Shown here piece by piece: positions 37,901 through 50,247 of a DNA stretch of 64,000 bases (positions are counted from its first letter, which is position 1; every line of letters begins with the position of its first letter). The notes under the pieces are model-generated. The model had not been told where the DNA came from. It was given only the letters and a program-made list of their open reading frames with translations, and did no database searches. The DNA is taken from positions 1 to 64,000 of the forward strand of contig LRSR01005195.1 in NCBI GenBank assembly GCA_001579985.1, in the 5' to 3' direction. Source of the DNA: Hypsibius dujardini (taxonomy: Eukaryota; Tardigrada; Eutardigrada; Parachela; Hypsibiidae). The position numbers and the translations under genes are program-made.

Positions 37901-40900
37901 GTGCCACAATGTTGCTGGTTTGTTGACCATACATATTTATGACCAGCGAAAAAAATCTGACGCTCGGAGGTGCGAAGTGCGACGCGTTGGTATGGCGGAA
38001 TGAATGGCACGACAGCCATACTTAGTCGCAATTATGAAAACTTTGCGCCATGAATACACGAATAAAACTGACACGCGCGTTTCAGGCAAGAACGATTTAA
38101 TATGGCCACGATTCAGGCAGTCTCTCCGTCACATTACTTTTGCCCGGATCCATCCATCATTCCACGTTGATCACAGACGAACAATAGTCTGGTAAAACGA
38201 CAAGTTCATACAGTATCAATAGCGGGAAAGTCCATCGCAAATAATCGCCACAACCATCATCAAGACACAGAGAGATCTCATCGAATTACCTTGCCGGAAA
38301 CCGGTTTGGAAATTGAAGTCAATCAGAGCTTTCGTCGCCGAGGAATTCACTTTACTAGCAACAAAGACCGTCTAGAAGGAGAAAACTAGGCAGCAAGACG
38401 GGCAGACAAACGGACAAAAAGTTACTCATACAGATAAACAGACAGGCCGACAGACTGACAGACAAAGATACAGGTAGGTAGAGGGACAGACAGACAAACA
38501 GACAAATCGAGACGCAGACAGATATACAGACAAAATGAGAAAAAACGCAGACAGATAGAGACACAGACAGACAGGCAAAGATCCATACAGGTAGACACAT
38601 GCCAGGCAAATGAGATGTACTAGTAAGCAGATTCCGAACAGTCGTTCAGGGGCTTCCATGCGCCTGCGATCATGAAAGCAACAGGCCCCTTGTTCGTCTG
38701 TTGCCGACGGAGACTAAGCAAAATAAATAATAATAAAATCTCATTGCAGAAAGCGCGACCTCAAGACCTGGAGAGACACTGCTGTGTGTGCGACAGGTCG
38801 CTCTGTTGTTCAGAAATCGTGGGAACCCAAGTGCGACGATTTAGCGGTCGACAGACAGATGTTGTGGTATGTGTTTGGCGAAGTTCCGAATCCCCGTGGC
38901 GAACGATGATTTGCTTCCCGCTGCTTGATAACCGGAGCCTGCGAATTAACGTGCCAACTAGGACGAAATATGCTCATCTCTCAGACTCTTGACATCGGAA
39001 AACATAAGTGCAGTGTCGCTGAGCGACTGAGACGTCGCAGATCCCTAATCACAATCAGGCAAAAGGAAAGACCCTTAAGACAACCACAAAATACACTAGT
39101 GACTACAAGATAGCGCTAACCAAGTTAAAACCAACTTTTTACTCAGTGCCAGCAAAATAGGGTGGTCAAAGTTTGAATCACTTTTGGCCACAGCGTGCCA
39201 CTGCTTTTCTCATCGCTTGATTTCTTGCTTAAATCTTCAGTCATAAAACGAACACAAAATTCAACAAGGGGACATTTAATAAGAAAACATTAGTAAAACA
39301 AATTTAGTTTCACTTGGAAGCTAACAACCGAAAAAATTATTCCATCAAAACAATGCGAGCCTTCATGTTGCCAAAATGATGCAGGAGTATTTGGAGCAAG
39401 AGATATTTTCGCCTGCCTGGTCTACCAAAAGCCCGGACCTGTCAGTACTGAGTAATCGAAAATATCTTGGGCATCATCAAGAACCAGTTGAAGCATCGCA
39501 ACATTTCGAGCGTTGATGAAATTAAAGAGTACGTACGTCCGGGAACTCTAGAACGAGATCGTCACTCCTGAATGGTGCAAGGAACTTCACGAGGAAATCT
39601 CTGGACATCTGCAGGCGGTGATCAATAACAACAACGGTACTCGAATTATTCATTGATAATCAAAATATTCTTGATAGAAATTTGTATGATCTCTAAACAA
39701 TTCGATTATTAACTTCCAGGTGAAACTAAATCGGTTTTACTAAAGTTTCTGTTATTAAAAGTCCGCTTGTTATATTTTGTTTTCGTTCTGTGGCTGAAGA
39801 TTTAATCAATAAATCAACCGATGAGAAAAGCAGTGGTACGCTGTAGCAAAAAATGGCTCACACTTTGACCGCACTATTTTGCTGCCATTAAGTAAAAAGT
39901 TGGCTTTAACTTGGCCAGTGCTATCTTGCGGCCATGTGTCTAGAAGAGGCAATAAACTGGCAGACAGACAGACAGAGAGACAGAGAGACAGTAAGACAGA
40001 CAGACAGAGAGACAGTAAGACAGACAGACAGACAGACAGACAGTGAGACAGACAGACAAACGGATATGCAAGACAAACAAAACATTCTAAGGCGTCAAAC
40101 AGACACCTGGACATACAGGCAGACTGAGAGATAAATAGGCAGACATACAGCCAGGCAAACAGGCAGACAGTTATACAAGCCGGCAAACGGACGTACAGGC
40201 AGATAGACAAACAAACAGGCAAACAGATACAGAGATAGATATTCAGCAACGTAATACATCTAACAGACGTTCCAAAATTATAGTACTCTAGTTACACCAG
40301 CACCCATAAAACTCACGTGGGACAAGGTGAAACGACCTGCCTCGACTGGTCAAGATAACATTTCCGACCACAAAATTCATCACACCTCCGTGATAGATAT
40401 CCAAATCCGAGCGCACACCGGGCAAACACACACACCTGAAAGCGTTTATCAAAAAGTCCACATAAATCCAGTTATCACCGAATCCTCGACAACCACGCCA
40501 GAAAGTGACACTTTTCTGTTGACCAAATTACAGAGTAAACTGAAACTCCGCGCGAAGATGTCAGCCCGTCAAGACCGCACGACAAAAAGCAGCAGCAACG
40601 CAAAAGAAAAGCCATCGTTCGCAGGCTTTGTTATTCCACTTGGACAGCTGTCATCTCGGTCGGTGTCTCGGTGTGTTGTCTGTGTCTGTGTGTGTGTTAC
40701 CTTATTATTCTCCACCCCAAACTCTCTCTACCACCGCGGCAGCAAAAAATAATAATCCAGTTAAAAAGCACCACGGAAGGCTTCTAGCTCATGATCAATC
40801 CCATCATATTTTCTGCTGCGCGGTTTCGCAGGCAGGCAGAAACAGGCTAGCAAACACAGACAGACGCGGCAACAGAAAAAAAGCAGAAGTGTCTGACAGT

Positions 40901-42725
40901 GAATGTGAAAGCGCACAAAGCGGCCTCTCTTCTCTTTCGGATCAATTGGAAATTCGAATTTCGTTTTTGCCTCGCATCACTCAGTCGTCCGCCCAATCGC
41001 CGATCCAGACAAGAACCGGTAAAGGCTCACAGGGAGAGGCAGGCAAGCCTCAGAGACGTCTGTAACGTAACCTCCCATTGCGCTGCATTAAGAGTCGCAT
41101 AAATTACCCGAGTAGTAGGTAGTAGTAGTAGGCGACGACGACGATAATGATGATGATGGAAACTAGCTTCTTGAAAACTTGTCTTCTTCCGTTCCGTCGG
41201 TGTCTGTGACTGTGTCTGTCTCTTGACCAGAATCTCTCATCATAATTCAATGACGCCGAATCCGATTCAAGAAATTTTCTTCGCTGTCATTCGCTGCAGC
41301 AGTTTCCGTGTGATGATTCAAGTAATGAGGAGCGGTAAAAACAGCTGAATTGGCCGTAAATTACACCCGACATTAGAGTAGAGGGTTTATCGTACCGGTA
41401 TGATCGGTATCTCGGTATATAAACAACAAAAGGTCTGCCATAGACAATCCTGCAGCTGCAGTAGTCGACAGATGATGATGATAATCCAAAGCACGAGGGA
41501 AAAACATCTGCGGTAAATCAGTGCGAATCCGAGGAAGGAAATTATCTGTTATTAATTACAGCAGCACGGCCACATATTCTTGTCAAGAGATTCCGGTCCG
41601 CGGTCCGAGCCAGATGAGATGACCATTGCAGTGCCTGTACCTGGTACCAGTAACGGCCAGCAACCATACGAACAAAAGATGGTCCGGAGATGAGGCAAAA
41701 TAGCTTCCAAAAACATTCTTTATACAGGACACCATGCTGGCTTTCAGTATTACGTATAAGTACAGGAAGGGGGGGGGTCAACCAGATGGTCATTACATCA
41801 ATCAACCTATCACTTTGCGGATGGTATGCCGGCGATATGGAAATTTTGAAGCGCATTTCATGATTATTCGTATCGAAAAAGCGATAATGCACAAACTGAA
41901 TAAACTGAATTGAGCGAGCAGCCGGATGGTACTTCTACCCACAAAAGGCAAAAATATCAAGCAAAAACAATGAACTGACCCAACATGAGGGAGTCGCCAA
42001 TCAATCAATCAATGCATGGCCTCCCACAAGCAGTGAAAATTGCGTTCTAGTACAATTAACCAAGCAAAACAACTTGTGACTCAAACTGAAGAACTGACCA
42101 TCACTGTGTCATTCCATGGGACGCTTAAAAACCCCAAACAGCTTACCGAGCAGAAAATTGACGGACGCGCATTCAGGCGGACAATACTGTACATGGACCT
42201 TACCAATTAGCCAATCAATCAACACATATGTACCTGTATGTGGACCCATTGCATCAATCAATCCACCGACCGAACATATGAAGAGACCAGCCACATTAAA
42301 TCAGTTGACCGCAACCGGCTATCTTCTCGCCAAAAAAACTGACCTGTATCGCTGGAGCTGCTGGACGTCACTTCCCCACTGACATATCCCAGACTTCCCC
42401 CATTTAACTGATGATGTTGCTGCTGCTGAAGCAGCGAGACAATCTTCAAAAATCCCTCCATCGACTGCATGCCTTTGCTGCAGATGATCTGGAGCAGCGT
42501 CTGACACTGGCGTGCCTTGCTACCGTTTGACTCTTGCTGCTGTTGCTGCTGCTGAGGAGGAGCAACCTGTTGCTGCTCACTCGGAGAGATGGTGCCGTTC
42601 TGCACCAGCAGCGTCAGTAAAAGCGGTAAATCCACATTCTGCAGCGTGCCCAAATTTCCCTCGCTGCTGCTGCTGCTCCCTCCTGGCGGCGGTGGATCAG
42701 ATAAAATGCCATTCAAGGAATCCAT
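34962..42725 (-). CDS. Alternative 5' exons of the ZO-1-like gene, encoding a CARD-like N-terminal module
   Basis: Three exons (42725-42344, 36632-36170, 35160-34962) join in phase (127 codons + 1 nt, then 2 + 153 codons + 2, then 1 + 66 codons) to 348 residues. They end in phase 0, which is the phase required to splice onto ZO-1-like exon 2 at 29708, giving 1664 aa. Residues about 30-105 read LLLTLLVQNGTISPSEQQ, a poly-Gln insertion, then ARQCQTLLQIICSKGMQS and EGFLKIVSLL. This spacing resembles a CARD death-fold domain, as found at the N-terminus of the MAGUKs DLG5 and CARD10/11/14. The rest is Ser/Thr/Gln/Gly-rich. The donor at 36170 lies 4 bases before an in-frame stop, so splicing there is needed. 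The CARD call is by eye. An independent gene using these exons is possible, but no other acceptor exon was found. Confidence 0.65.
35776..35801. repeat. Perfect 11-bp hairpin with GAAA loop
   Basis: TGCCCGTCTGT, GAAA, ACAGACGGGCA. On the strand sense for the ZO-1-like gene the hairpin is followed by CTTTTTTTATTT. It lies in the intron between the second and third alternative exons. Confidence 0.7.
36785..36955 (+). repeat. (TGTC)n-rich array upstream of an alternative ZO-1-like exon
   Basis: TCTGTCTG units, here in TGTC orientation on the plus strand, start about 150 bases from the acceptor of exon 36632-36170. Confidence 0.75.
38400..38605 (+). repeat. CAGACA-rich array
   Basis: Imperfect GACAGACA units lie inside the 5.7-kb intron between 36633 and 42343. 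Confidence 0.7.
39094..39940 (+). mobile_element. Decayed Tc1-like transposon with about 200-bp inverted termini
   Basis: The 847-bp copy is flanked by TA at 39092-39093 and 39941-39942. Its two termini are inverted copies for about 210 bases and differ at many positions (shared stretches include CCACTGCTTTTCTCATCG and TAAATCTTCAG). The central plus-strand part keeps a degenerate C-terminal third of a Tc1-family DDE transposase: HVAKMMQEYLEQ, then S.AKSPDL, then VDEIKEYVR and VTPEWCKELHEEI. The frame has a stop (TGAGTAA) just after SPDLSVLS and several shifts, and the N-terminal two thirds are absent. It is a non-autonomous internal-deletion copy in a ZO-1-like intron. Confidence 0.85.
39957..40235 (+). 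repeat. (GACA)n array directly following the Tc1-like element
   Basis: Near-pure GACAGACA with GAGACAGAGA interruptions starts 16 bases after the transposon end and decays into CAGGCAGATAGA variants. Confidence 0.85.
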
Positions 42726-44480
42726 TTTAAAATTACAATAATGGCAAATCCAGTTTCCGATATAAATGCGGAATGCGGCGTGAGAGCGAGAGAAAGAGAG
42801 AGAAGAGAAAGAGAACGAGTATGAAATGAAGTATGCTTCGCTGTAAGACTGGGATCGTGCCTAATGAAGCGCGTTTTCGATTCATTTTGCTCGAACAACG
42901 AAAAATTCTGCGCAAACTGTGTAATGCTCATTAAAGAATTATATTTCAAAAGGAATATGAAATTCAAATTTTCTGTTTATAGTTTGTAGGGAAATTATGG
43001 TGTTTCGCAGATTTTTTCTCGAGTAAATTAGATTTGAAACGGCGTTAATTCCAACTCAAAAGCTCGGGTTCGTAAAGGCAGGAACCCTCATGACCACTCT
43101 TGAGTGTCGCGGCGAAAGTTATCTTGGGCTTGGTCTGCGTTGCTCAGAAAGTCTGAATCATGCTCTCTCTGCCTGAATAAACTTTGCCTCTCTCCTTCTT
43201 CCCCCTCTCTCTTGGAGGTGGCCGGTGGGGGAGGTAAACTACAGTAACAAAGGGCAGGGGTGCGATAAGGCGCATATGGACAAAGCCCGGCCTAATGTTC
43301 ATGGTCTCTCCTCTCCAGTTTGAGGGCAGAGTACTACACACATGACCAAAATGCTTGGCTGATGGAGTTAGAGCCATTCTGTTAGCAAGAACGGTTTTGG
43401 CTCTAACCCACTCAGCGAAGCCTTTGGGCCATGTGCGTAGGAGGTGCAGGCCAGTGGTCAGTCAATAAGAGGCCGGAAGTGGATTCCCTCAAATTCTACC
43501 TCCGCACCAATGCAAGATTTGGAACAAAGTAATAATAATCAGCTAAAAAGTCAGCAGTCTGATCCGAAGCGCTAAATTAGGATGACGTAGAGAACAAATT
43601 TCTCGTAGAGGAAATGGATTGGAGGTCAGTTCACTCAAAATACGTTGATCGTGCTCACATTTATCATGAATGGTGCACTCCATTAGCGATCGATATCTCG
43701 ATGACCACCGAAATAATTGACCACATATAGAGTACGACGATAATTGCCAGAGTAACAGCGGTCAAATTTCGCTATCTGCGAATCGCCAGTGTCCATTGGG
43801 AGAATCATGGATGAACGTTGATGGACGGTAGTACGGTACTGTACTGCACAAGTGAAAGGAATGCGACCGAAACGAAGAAAAAAACATCAAAAGTCAAGAC
43901 TGAAGATGAAGGGTCGACTACAGTGGAAAAGAGGAGCTGGGAGACACAATATACATAACAATAATAAGAAAGCTACATCCGCTAATAAATTGACTAAAAC
44001 CAGGTTTATTGGAATTCTGAAGTTAAAGAAGAGAGCTCACAAGCCAGTTACTGAACGTTCATTCGTTATTCCTGTTCGTAAAAAAATCATATGCGGTACG
44101 AGTAGGTACTTTTACCATTTCACACAAATTCATATGCATTATGCTTTTTTATCCTCGATATATCCAGTCCTTATTATTATTATTGATGCGCCACCTAGGG
44201 GACGATGTGATGAACGATACCACGCTGCGATGAACGATGCAGGAACAGGATGTCGATGCGTCCGTCATCCGTTCCCGTTCTGTGAGGGCAAGCTTTATCT
44301 TTATGCAGGGTCCCCCGGTCCCCAGCTAGAAACAAGAACAGCTGTCTTATCTATCTGGAACAAACGTGTTCGGAACGGGAGGAACAGTTCCTTTATGTTC
44401 TTTTGACGGCAGAGCGGTAGCGGAGCGGAACGACTGTCCGCACGTTGCGGCCGTTCCGCTATACGGTTTATTTTCGTTTT
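42726..44480. other. Divergent promoter region between ZO-1-like long form (-) and RAD51 (+)
   Basis: This stretch contains no recognised coding sequence. 42780-42840 is GAGA-rich and 43150-43240 is pyrimidine-rich. The open frame at 43852-44406 (+) is basic and low in information, with no family match. The region probably carries both promoters. Confidence 0.4.
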
Positions 44481-44649
44481 TGATGCACGCGAAATTTCGA
44501 AATTTTCAACTGCCACTCATTTCTCATCAGTCTGCCACCGGTTGTTGCCATTCATTCTGTCTCCTTTTTCCTCCCGACTTTCACGCCCTGCAGACTCAAC
44601 CGATTTCATTTCATCCCAGCTCTGGCAATTCAATTCCACGTCGAGAAAA
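44480..44649 (+). other. Probable RAD51 5' UTR exon
   Basis: A strong donor (GAAAA/GTAAGTGG) ends at 44649, and an acceptor (TTTTTTCAG) at 45410 sits 38 bases before the RAD51 start codon. The left limit of this exon is a guess. Confidence 0.5.
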
Positions 44650-45448
44650 GTAAGTGGTCCTGACATTTGTCCTGCAATCTTTGTTGCTTCATTTGAAATT
44701 AGATGTGAATGATTGAGTTTCTGCAGTTGGGTTTTACCATGCGCCTGTTCGATCGATCAGTTGATTGACCGCGAATTTTTGTTATGATTTTCCAACCGCC
44801 ACTTTTTCTTCCGCCTTGAACATTTCCCTTCCCGTTATTCCCAACGTGAGCCTTCACTTTCTAATATTTTTCCAACTTGATTATATATATTCTCTCGTCC
44901 TCTATTATGTATTCTGTTATGTTGATGTGGTTTGTTTCCTGTCCACTTTTAATCTGATCCTTTCCTACCTGATTTCTACTGATTCATCTTTCGAAATTGT
45001 TTATATTGCTGAAAAATACCTCATCTGACATCTGTTCACGTTGTGTAAGTGACGCATTCACCGATTGAGCTTGGGTTTTGAATTGCTTTAGTGTTGTTTT
45101 AATATACATGTATTTAAATATTTTAAATGGATCTAAAATCGGCTTTTCATTCTAAATAAAATGCATTTTTATTTAATTTAAAGACACGGAAATTGAAATC
45201 GATATTTAGAAACAAACTTTTATTTATTAAAGTCACTAAATATCCTTTGAGGATATTTTTATTTAAAATCGGAATTACTGGTCACTTGTAATTTGTACAT
45301 GTAATTTGTCAATTGATTGCTGTATTGGCTTGATTGACTGGTACGTGCCATTCTCTGATTGATTGCCTGATTGACGATCTTGCTGACTGTATGTATTTTC
45401 CTTTTTTCAGGTATTCGAGGACCTTTCCACTCACATTATCTCACCACC

Positions 45449-47152
45449 ATGTCGCGGCAAAAGGAAGTGGAAGAGGAGCAGGAGACCGAACAGCAGGATA
45501 CGGAGCAGGCAGACGACGGCCGTACTCAACCGGTGGTGAAGCTGCGCTCACTAGCTAACCTCACAGCCAAGGACTGTCAGTGCCTGGAGGCCAACGGATT
45601 CTGCACCGTCGAGTCCATCGCTTTTGCCCCAAAGAAGGCCCTGCTAGCCTTGAAAGGTAAATTAGTGGAGATTTTACTGTTTTTTTCCAATCGGAAAGGG
45701 GATTTTAACCTTTCAGATTGGCGTGATTTGGTCACTGAACGAACAATGATGCTATTGTGTGAACTGTGAAGTGCAGTTTTGCAACCCTTTCGGGTTTAAT
45801 TTAATCATGACATAAGCTTGATTTGGTAGAGTTGACACCGTCATTTTTTCAGGCATCGGTGAGGCCAAGGCGGAACGCATCTTCCTCGAGGCGCAGAAGC
45901 TGGTGCCGATGGGATTCTGCACGGCCACAGAGTTCCACGCGAAGCGCTCCGAGATCATCCAAATCGTCACTGGATCTAAGGAGCTGGACAAGCTGCTGCA
46001 GGGCGGCATCGAAACCGGCTCCATTACGGAAATGTTTGGGGAGTTCCGCTCGGGGAAGACCCAGTTGTGCCATACCCTGGCTGTTACCTGCCAGTTGCCA
46101 ATTGATATGGGTGTATGCATTTCAGCAAGGCCGCGCGATTCCCCTTTGTCAACAATTGCGATGTGTGAAGTCAACGAATTTGTTTTGTATGTTGTAGGGC
46201 GGCGAAGGCAAGTGCCTGTACATCGACACGGAAGGAACCTTCCGGTAAGACCCGATTCTCTCAATGGGGTTTGTGTTTTTTTATTGGTTTCAATTTTATC
46301 GTACCGGTATTTGTCTTGAGCTATCGTTCTTTAACAGGGATGACGCAGAATAAATTTACTTTAGTTCACTGATTAATAGTGTTTAGCCAGGATGAAGCTA
46401 TTGGTTTTAAAGATCAGATCTATATTTTTCGGATGATCTTGATTCTTAAAATGTATGAAATTATTATTTTTACCATTAGTAGACTGTGTTATGTCTTCCG
46501 TTCTTTTATTTGGTGGCGGATTGAGACACAGTCTAGTTTACGTTTTTTCCTTGTCAAGTATGAAATATTTTTGTCATTCGCCAGCAAATAATGCTTCATC
46601 TCTTGCAGCCCGGAACGTCTGCTGTCCATTGCGGAGCGCTACGGCCTCAACGGCAACGACGTCCTCGACAACGTGGCCTATGCACGCGCCTACAACACAG
46701 ACCACCAGATGCAGCTGCTGGTCCAGGCCGCCGCCATGATGGTAGAGTCTCGCTTCGCCCTCCTTATCGTGGACTCTGCGACCGCGCTCTATCGTACCGA
46801 CTACTCCGGCCGCGGGGAGCTATGTGCCCGGCAGATGCACCTCGCCCGCTTCCTCCGCTTTCTGATGCGCCTTGCGGATGAATTCGGTGTGGCCGTTCTC
46901 ATCACCAACCAGGTGGTCGCCACGGTGGACGCAATGGCCTTCGCAGAGACCAAGAAGCCCATCGGCGGGAACATTATCGCGCATGCCTCCACCACACGGC
47001 TGTCGCTGCGGAAAGGCAAGGGGGAGAATCGGATCTGTAAAATTTACGACTCGCCGTGTCTGCCGGAGGCGGAAGCCATGTTCTCCATCGGCAATGAAGG
47101 CATCATGGACGCCAAAGAAAAGCCGGAGAAGGACAACAAGGACCGCGATTGA
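45449..47152 (+). CDS. RAD51: DNA repair recombinase RAD51
   Basis: Four coding exons (45449-45656, 45853-46112, 46198-46244, 46609-47152) close to 352 aa; human RAD51 has 339. An acidic N-terminus precedes the helix-hairpin-helix domain ([30 protein letters not shown]). The ATPase core has Walker [10 protein letters not shown], the stretch [12 protein letters not shown], Walker [11 protein letters not shown], and [13 protein letters not shown]. The end [13 protein letters not shown] is typical of RAD51. It forms nuclear filaments on single-stranded DNA and catalyses strand exchange in homologous recombination. The segment from QVVA to KKPIGGN (DNA-binding loop L2) is two residues shorter than in human RAD51. 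YSGRGEL and the start context favour RAD51 over DMC1. Confidence 0.95.
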
Positions 47153-47665
47153 GTTACTCTTCTCTTTTCTACTCCTCGGTTGATACCACCGATTCAATTT
47201 TCTCCCGTCTTTTTGTGCGTCTAGACTTTTCCAGATCACGTAATAGAATGGCGTATCGCTTTTTGGCTTATCGCGTATTTTGTTTTAACTTGAAATTGTT
47301 GTCGGATGAACGTCAAGATCTCTTTTTAGTCCGTCTGTTTAATTTCCCAAGAATTTTGCATCAAAATATCTGGCAACCCAAAATCTTCCCATATACTTTT
47401 TCTGAATTTGAGAAATTCGAAGCATCCAATTGATGTGAAGTATACAGAGTAAACTCGAACAGTGCCTCGAAATAACTTCCAGTAATGTTTGTCAATATTT
47501 CCTACGATGTACTGATTAGAGTGTGGATGTAGAAGCTGTCTTGAATGGTTAGCCAAATGCTAGTTCTTATAGCATGCCCAACGGCACAAAATAATTCTGG
47601 TTAGAATGATTCCTTGCCGTTCGTCATTCTTCGTTTGTTCTCCGTTTCTCTTTCATTCGCCTAGA
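47153..47665. other. Intergenic between RAD51 and the ankyrin/SOCS gene
   Basis: 513 bases hold the RAD51 3' UTR and the leader of the next gene on the same strand. An acceptor (TTCGCCTAG) ends one base before the downstream start codon. I see no coding exon. Confidence 0.4.
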
Positions 47666-50247
47666 ATGTCGAAAGCTAAGCCGGAGAGTATTCGGGACAT
47701 TGTTATACGTTTACTAGACATAACCTCAGACGCGATTAATATCAACGACGGGAAAGTTGAACTTCCGATCAAGCAAATTGAGCAATCAACCAATCTACTG
47801 CTGGCACTATGCGATTCTTATCCGGATTACGCGGAGACCACCGAACTGCTACTCCTCAAGATCCTCCTCGACCACGATGCCGCAGTCAACCAAGTCGACC
47901 CCGAAACTGGTCACACTCCCTTATATCGTTGTGTTCTTTACAAGCAATTGCACAAAGCGGAATGCCTGCTCAGCTACGGGAAAGCCAACCCGAATGTGCT
48001 AGTCCAGGAGGAAAGGGGAAGTGATGAGGAACCTCGGCCGCCCCTTTCGTGTCTGGCCAAGGCCGCGTCGCTCACGTACAATCCTACACCGTTGCGGGAC
48101 TATGGGATGGTGAATTTGCTATTGAAGCACGGCGCCAGTGTGAAATTGGCTCCGCGGATGGCGTTTATTGTGTTGCGGGATCGCGAGTTGGAAGTGATGA
48201 GGATGGTCGTGGCGGCCGGATTCGATCCCTCTGAGACGTTGGGTTATAGCGAGGATGCGACGTTGTTGGACGCTACTTTCTTGTAAGTGTGATCCAAGTC
48301 TCGGTGCGAGGTCGCGGACACAAGAAAATCGAGGTTTTCTCGTTCTATAGGGTTTGCATTGTGATTCGTGCTTGATTGATTTATTGATTAGTTTTTTGCC
48401 TGTAGAGAAATTCCGATTCAATAATTTGACTGAGTGACGTCAACGGCTGGTTTTTCGATTTTCAACCGGTTCCTTCCGGTCCTCTGGCTTAATCAATTGG
48501 CTTATGGGTGCGATTTCGTTAACAAAATATTTCAAAAGATTAACATCGTATTAAACACAATCCGGGATTTTTAGATGCTAATTTGTCGCCCTGATTTTGT
48601 GATTTTAATTGATTTTAATAAATTATATTATATTTACTCATTAGGAATTATAAATAAATTCATAAATAAATATGAATAAATAAATGAAAATAAATAGAAT
48701 TAAATATAAATTATTTATTTATTAGATTTGTTCCTTTAAATTATATTATATTTATTCATTTTAATTATATTAGAGTTGAAATTTATCTTGATAAATTTTA
48801 TGTACTTCTTTTATTGCAGCCGAAGCGTTTACCTGGAAAAAGACCTCCTCCGTTGTCTGAGCGACCACGCCTGGTCTTGGCAAATCCACGACAGTGTCGT
48901 CGCCAACTTCCTGTCCCTCTATCAGAACGACCTGGACTTTATGCGGCTCTTCCTGGAGGCCGGTTGTCCGACCCTCTCGCCGATGTCCCTCCTTTACGCT
49001 GTCGATAAGAACGCCTTCCTCACGTTAACTGACACTTACAGCCTCTATCTCCAAACTCATAGGTATTATCATATCTCCCTACCATACTGTACTATGTATT
49101 TTAATTCATCATTGTAACTAGTTTATTTAACAGAAACCGGTGCTACAGATTATTCGCTCAACAAATTGACGCAATTACGCTATTAAATAATTACTAGTAT
49201 TGAAACTGAATTTTTTATTGTCCTGATCTTACAAAAGTTATTTAGTAAAATAGTTTTACTAACATGATTGATGTATTCAACGGGGTTATGAATAAATTGT
49301 ATTTGAGCTTTATTTTGTCTGTTCCTGATCTTAACCGAAATATTATACAAAATATTTTTACTAAAATGATTGCATGTTGTTCTCTTTCTCATCATAAAAA
49401 CCTGTTTATTCAAACTTGTTTTACTAAAATGATTGAGGTATTTTTTTCTTTCCTGATCTTTAAAGTTATTGTACAAAATATAGTTTTACTAAAATGATTG
49501 ATGTATTTAATAGCGTTGCACAATTCGTTTTTGGACTTAAATGAAAAAACAACGACAAAAAAGTTCTAGAATAAAGTTTAATAAATGAAAAAATATAAAA
49601 CGCGAGGCTGTTTTCTGTGGCGACTGAATTAAACTGTTTAATATATTAGCCTAATTTAAATGTAGTAATACATCAGTTTAAATTCAGATTGTTGCGCTCT
49701 AGAATTTTCCTCCTGATATTAAACAAATGTCACATAAATTATAAGTTATACGTATAAGTCATCATAAATCTTGATATTTCACTGGTTTTTCAATCATTGA
49801 AGATTCCTAGGAGATGTTTTTACCTGCGCCTCTTTTCGTAGGACAATGGTCTGGCCGGAGGACGTCCTGGAGACCTGTCCGTCGCTGATTCGCGACGACA
49901 TTCCACCCGAAGCGGAAGCGCATGTTTTATCTGCGGCAGATAATTTGAAGAATTTAATCCAACGAACGGGTCGGTTGAGTCGAAATTCCCAACATATACT
50001 TCGCTTTTTACGGAACGGCTTCGCCGGTAGGCGGCGGTCGGTGGAGATCCCAACGTTAATGGATCTCTCGGCGGACGCGGTTCTTGCGTATACAATGACA
50101 CACCCAGGCAAAGATGGAATGGAACAGCTGAGTTTGCCAAGAAATGTTAAGCGGAAGTTGGGGTTTCTGCGGGAGTTTGAGAGCCGCTCGGATGCGACGA
50201 GGGCTGCGCTCCATAGCGCCGTCTTACGTTCACCGTCGAATGCCTAA
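47666..50247 (+). CDS. Ankyrin-repeat protein with C-terminal SOCS-box-like segment (ASB-like)
   Basis: Three exons (47666-48282, 48820-49062, 49842-50247) close to 421 aa. Ankyrin-like units are visible at about 68-115 (LLLKILLDHDAAVNQVD, GHTPLYRCVLYKQLHKAECL), 150-200 (MVNLLLKHGASVKL, LEVMRMVVAAGFDP) and 240-262 (LDFMRLFLEAGCPTLSP). Residues about 357-397 (PTLMDLSADAVLAY...LSLPRNVKRKLGFL) follow the SOCS-box pattern of an N-terminal hydrophobic helix and an L.LP..+...L ending. ASB proteins are substrate receptors of Cullin5-ElonginB/C ubiquitin ligases. An in-frame ATG exists at 47606, but the acceptor just before 47666 favours the later start. The SOCS box lacks the usual LCR, so the ligase role is inferred. 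It may share a domain-level resemblance only. Confidence 0.75.
49250..49505 (+). repeat. Imperfect tandem repeat in ASB-like intron 2
   Basis: TTTTACTAAAATGATTG recurs at about 49254, 49356, 49419 and 49484, with CCTGATCTT phrases at about 49222, 49324 and 49452. The spacing is about 63-102 bases. Confidence 0.6.

Noticed and set aside
43852-44406. Plus-strand ORF of 184 codons upstream of RAD51
   Set aside because: Lys/Arg-rich N-terminal part and low-information remainder, no splice support; probably chance in the divergent promoter region.
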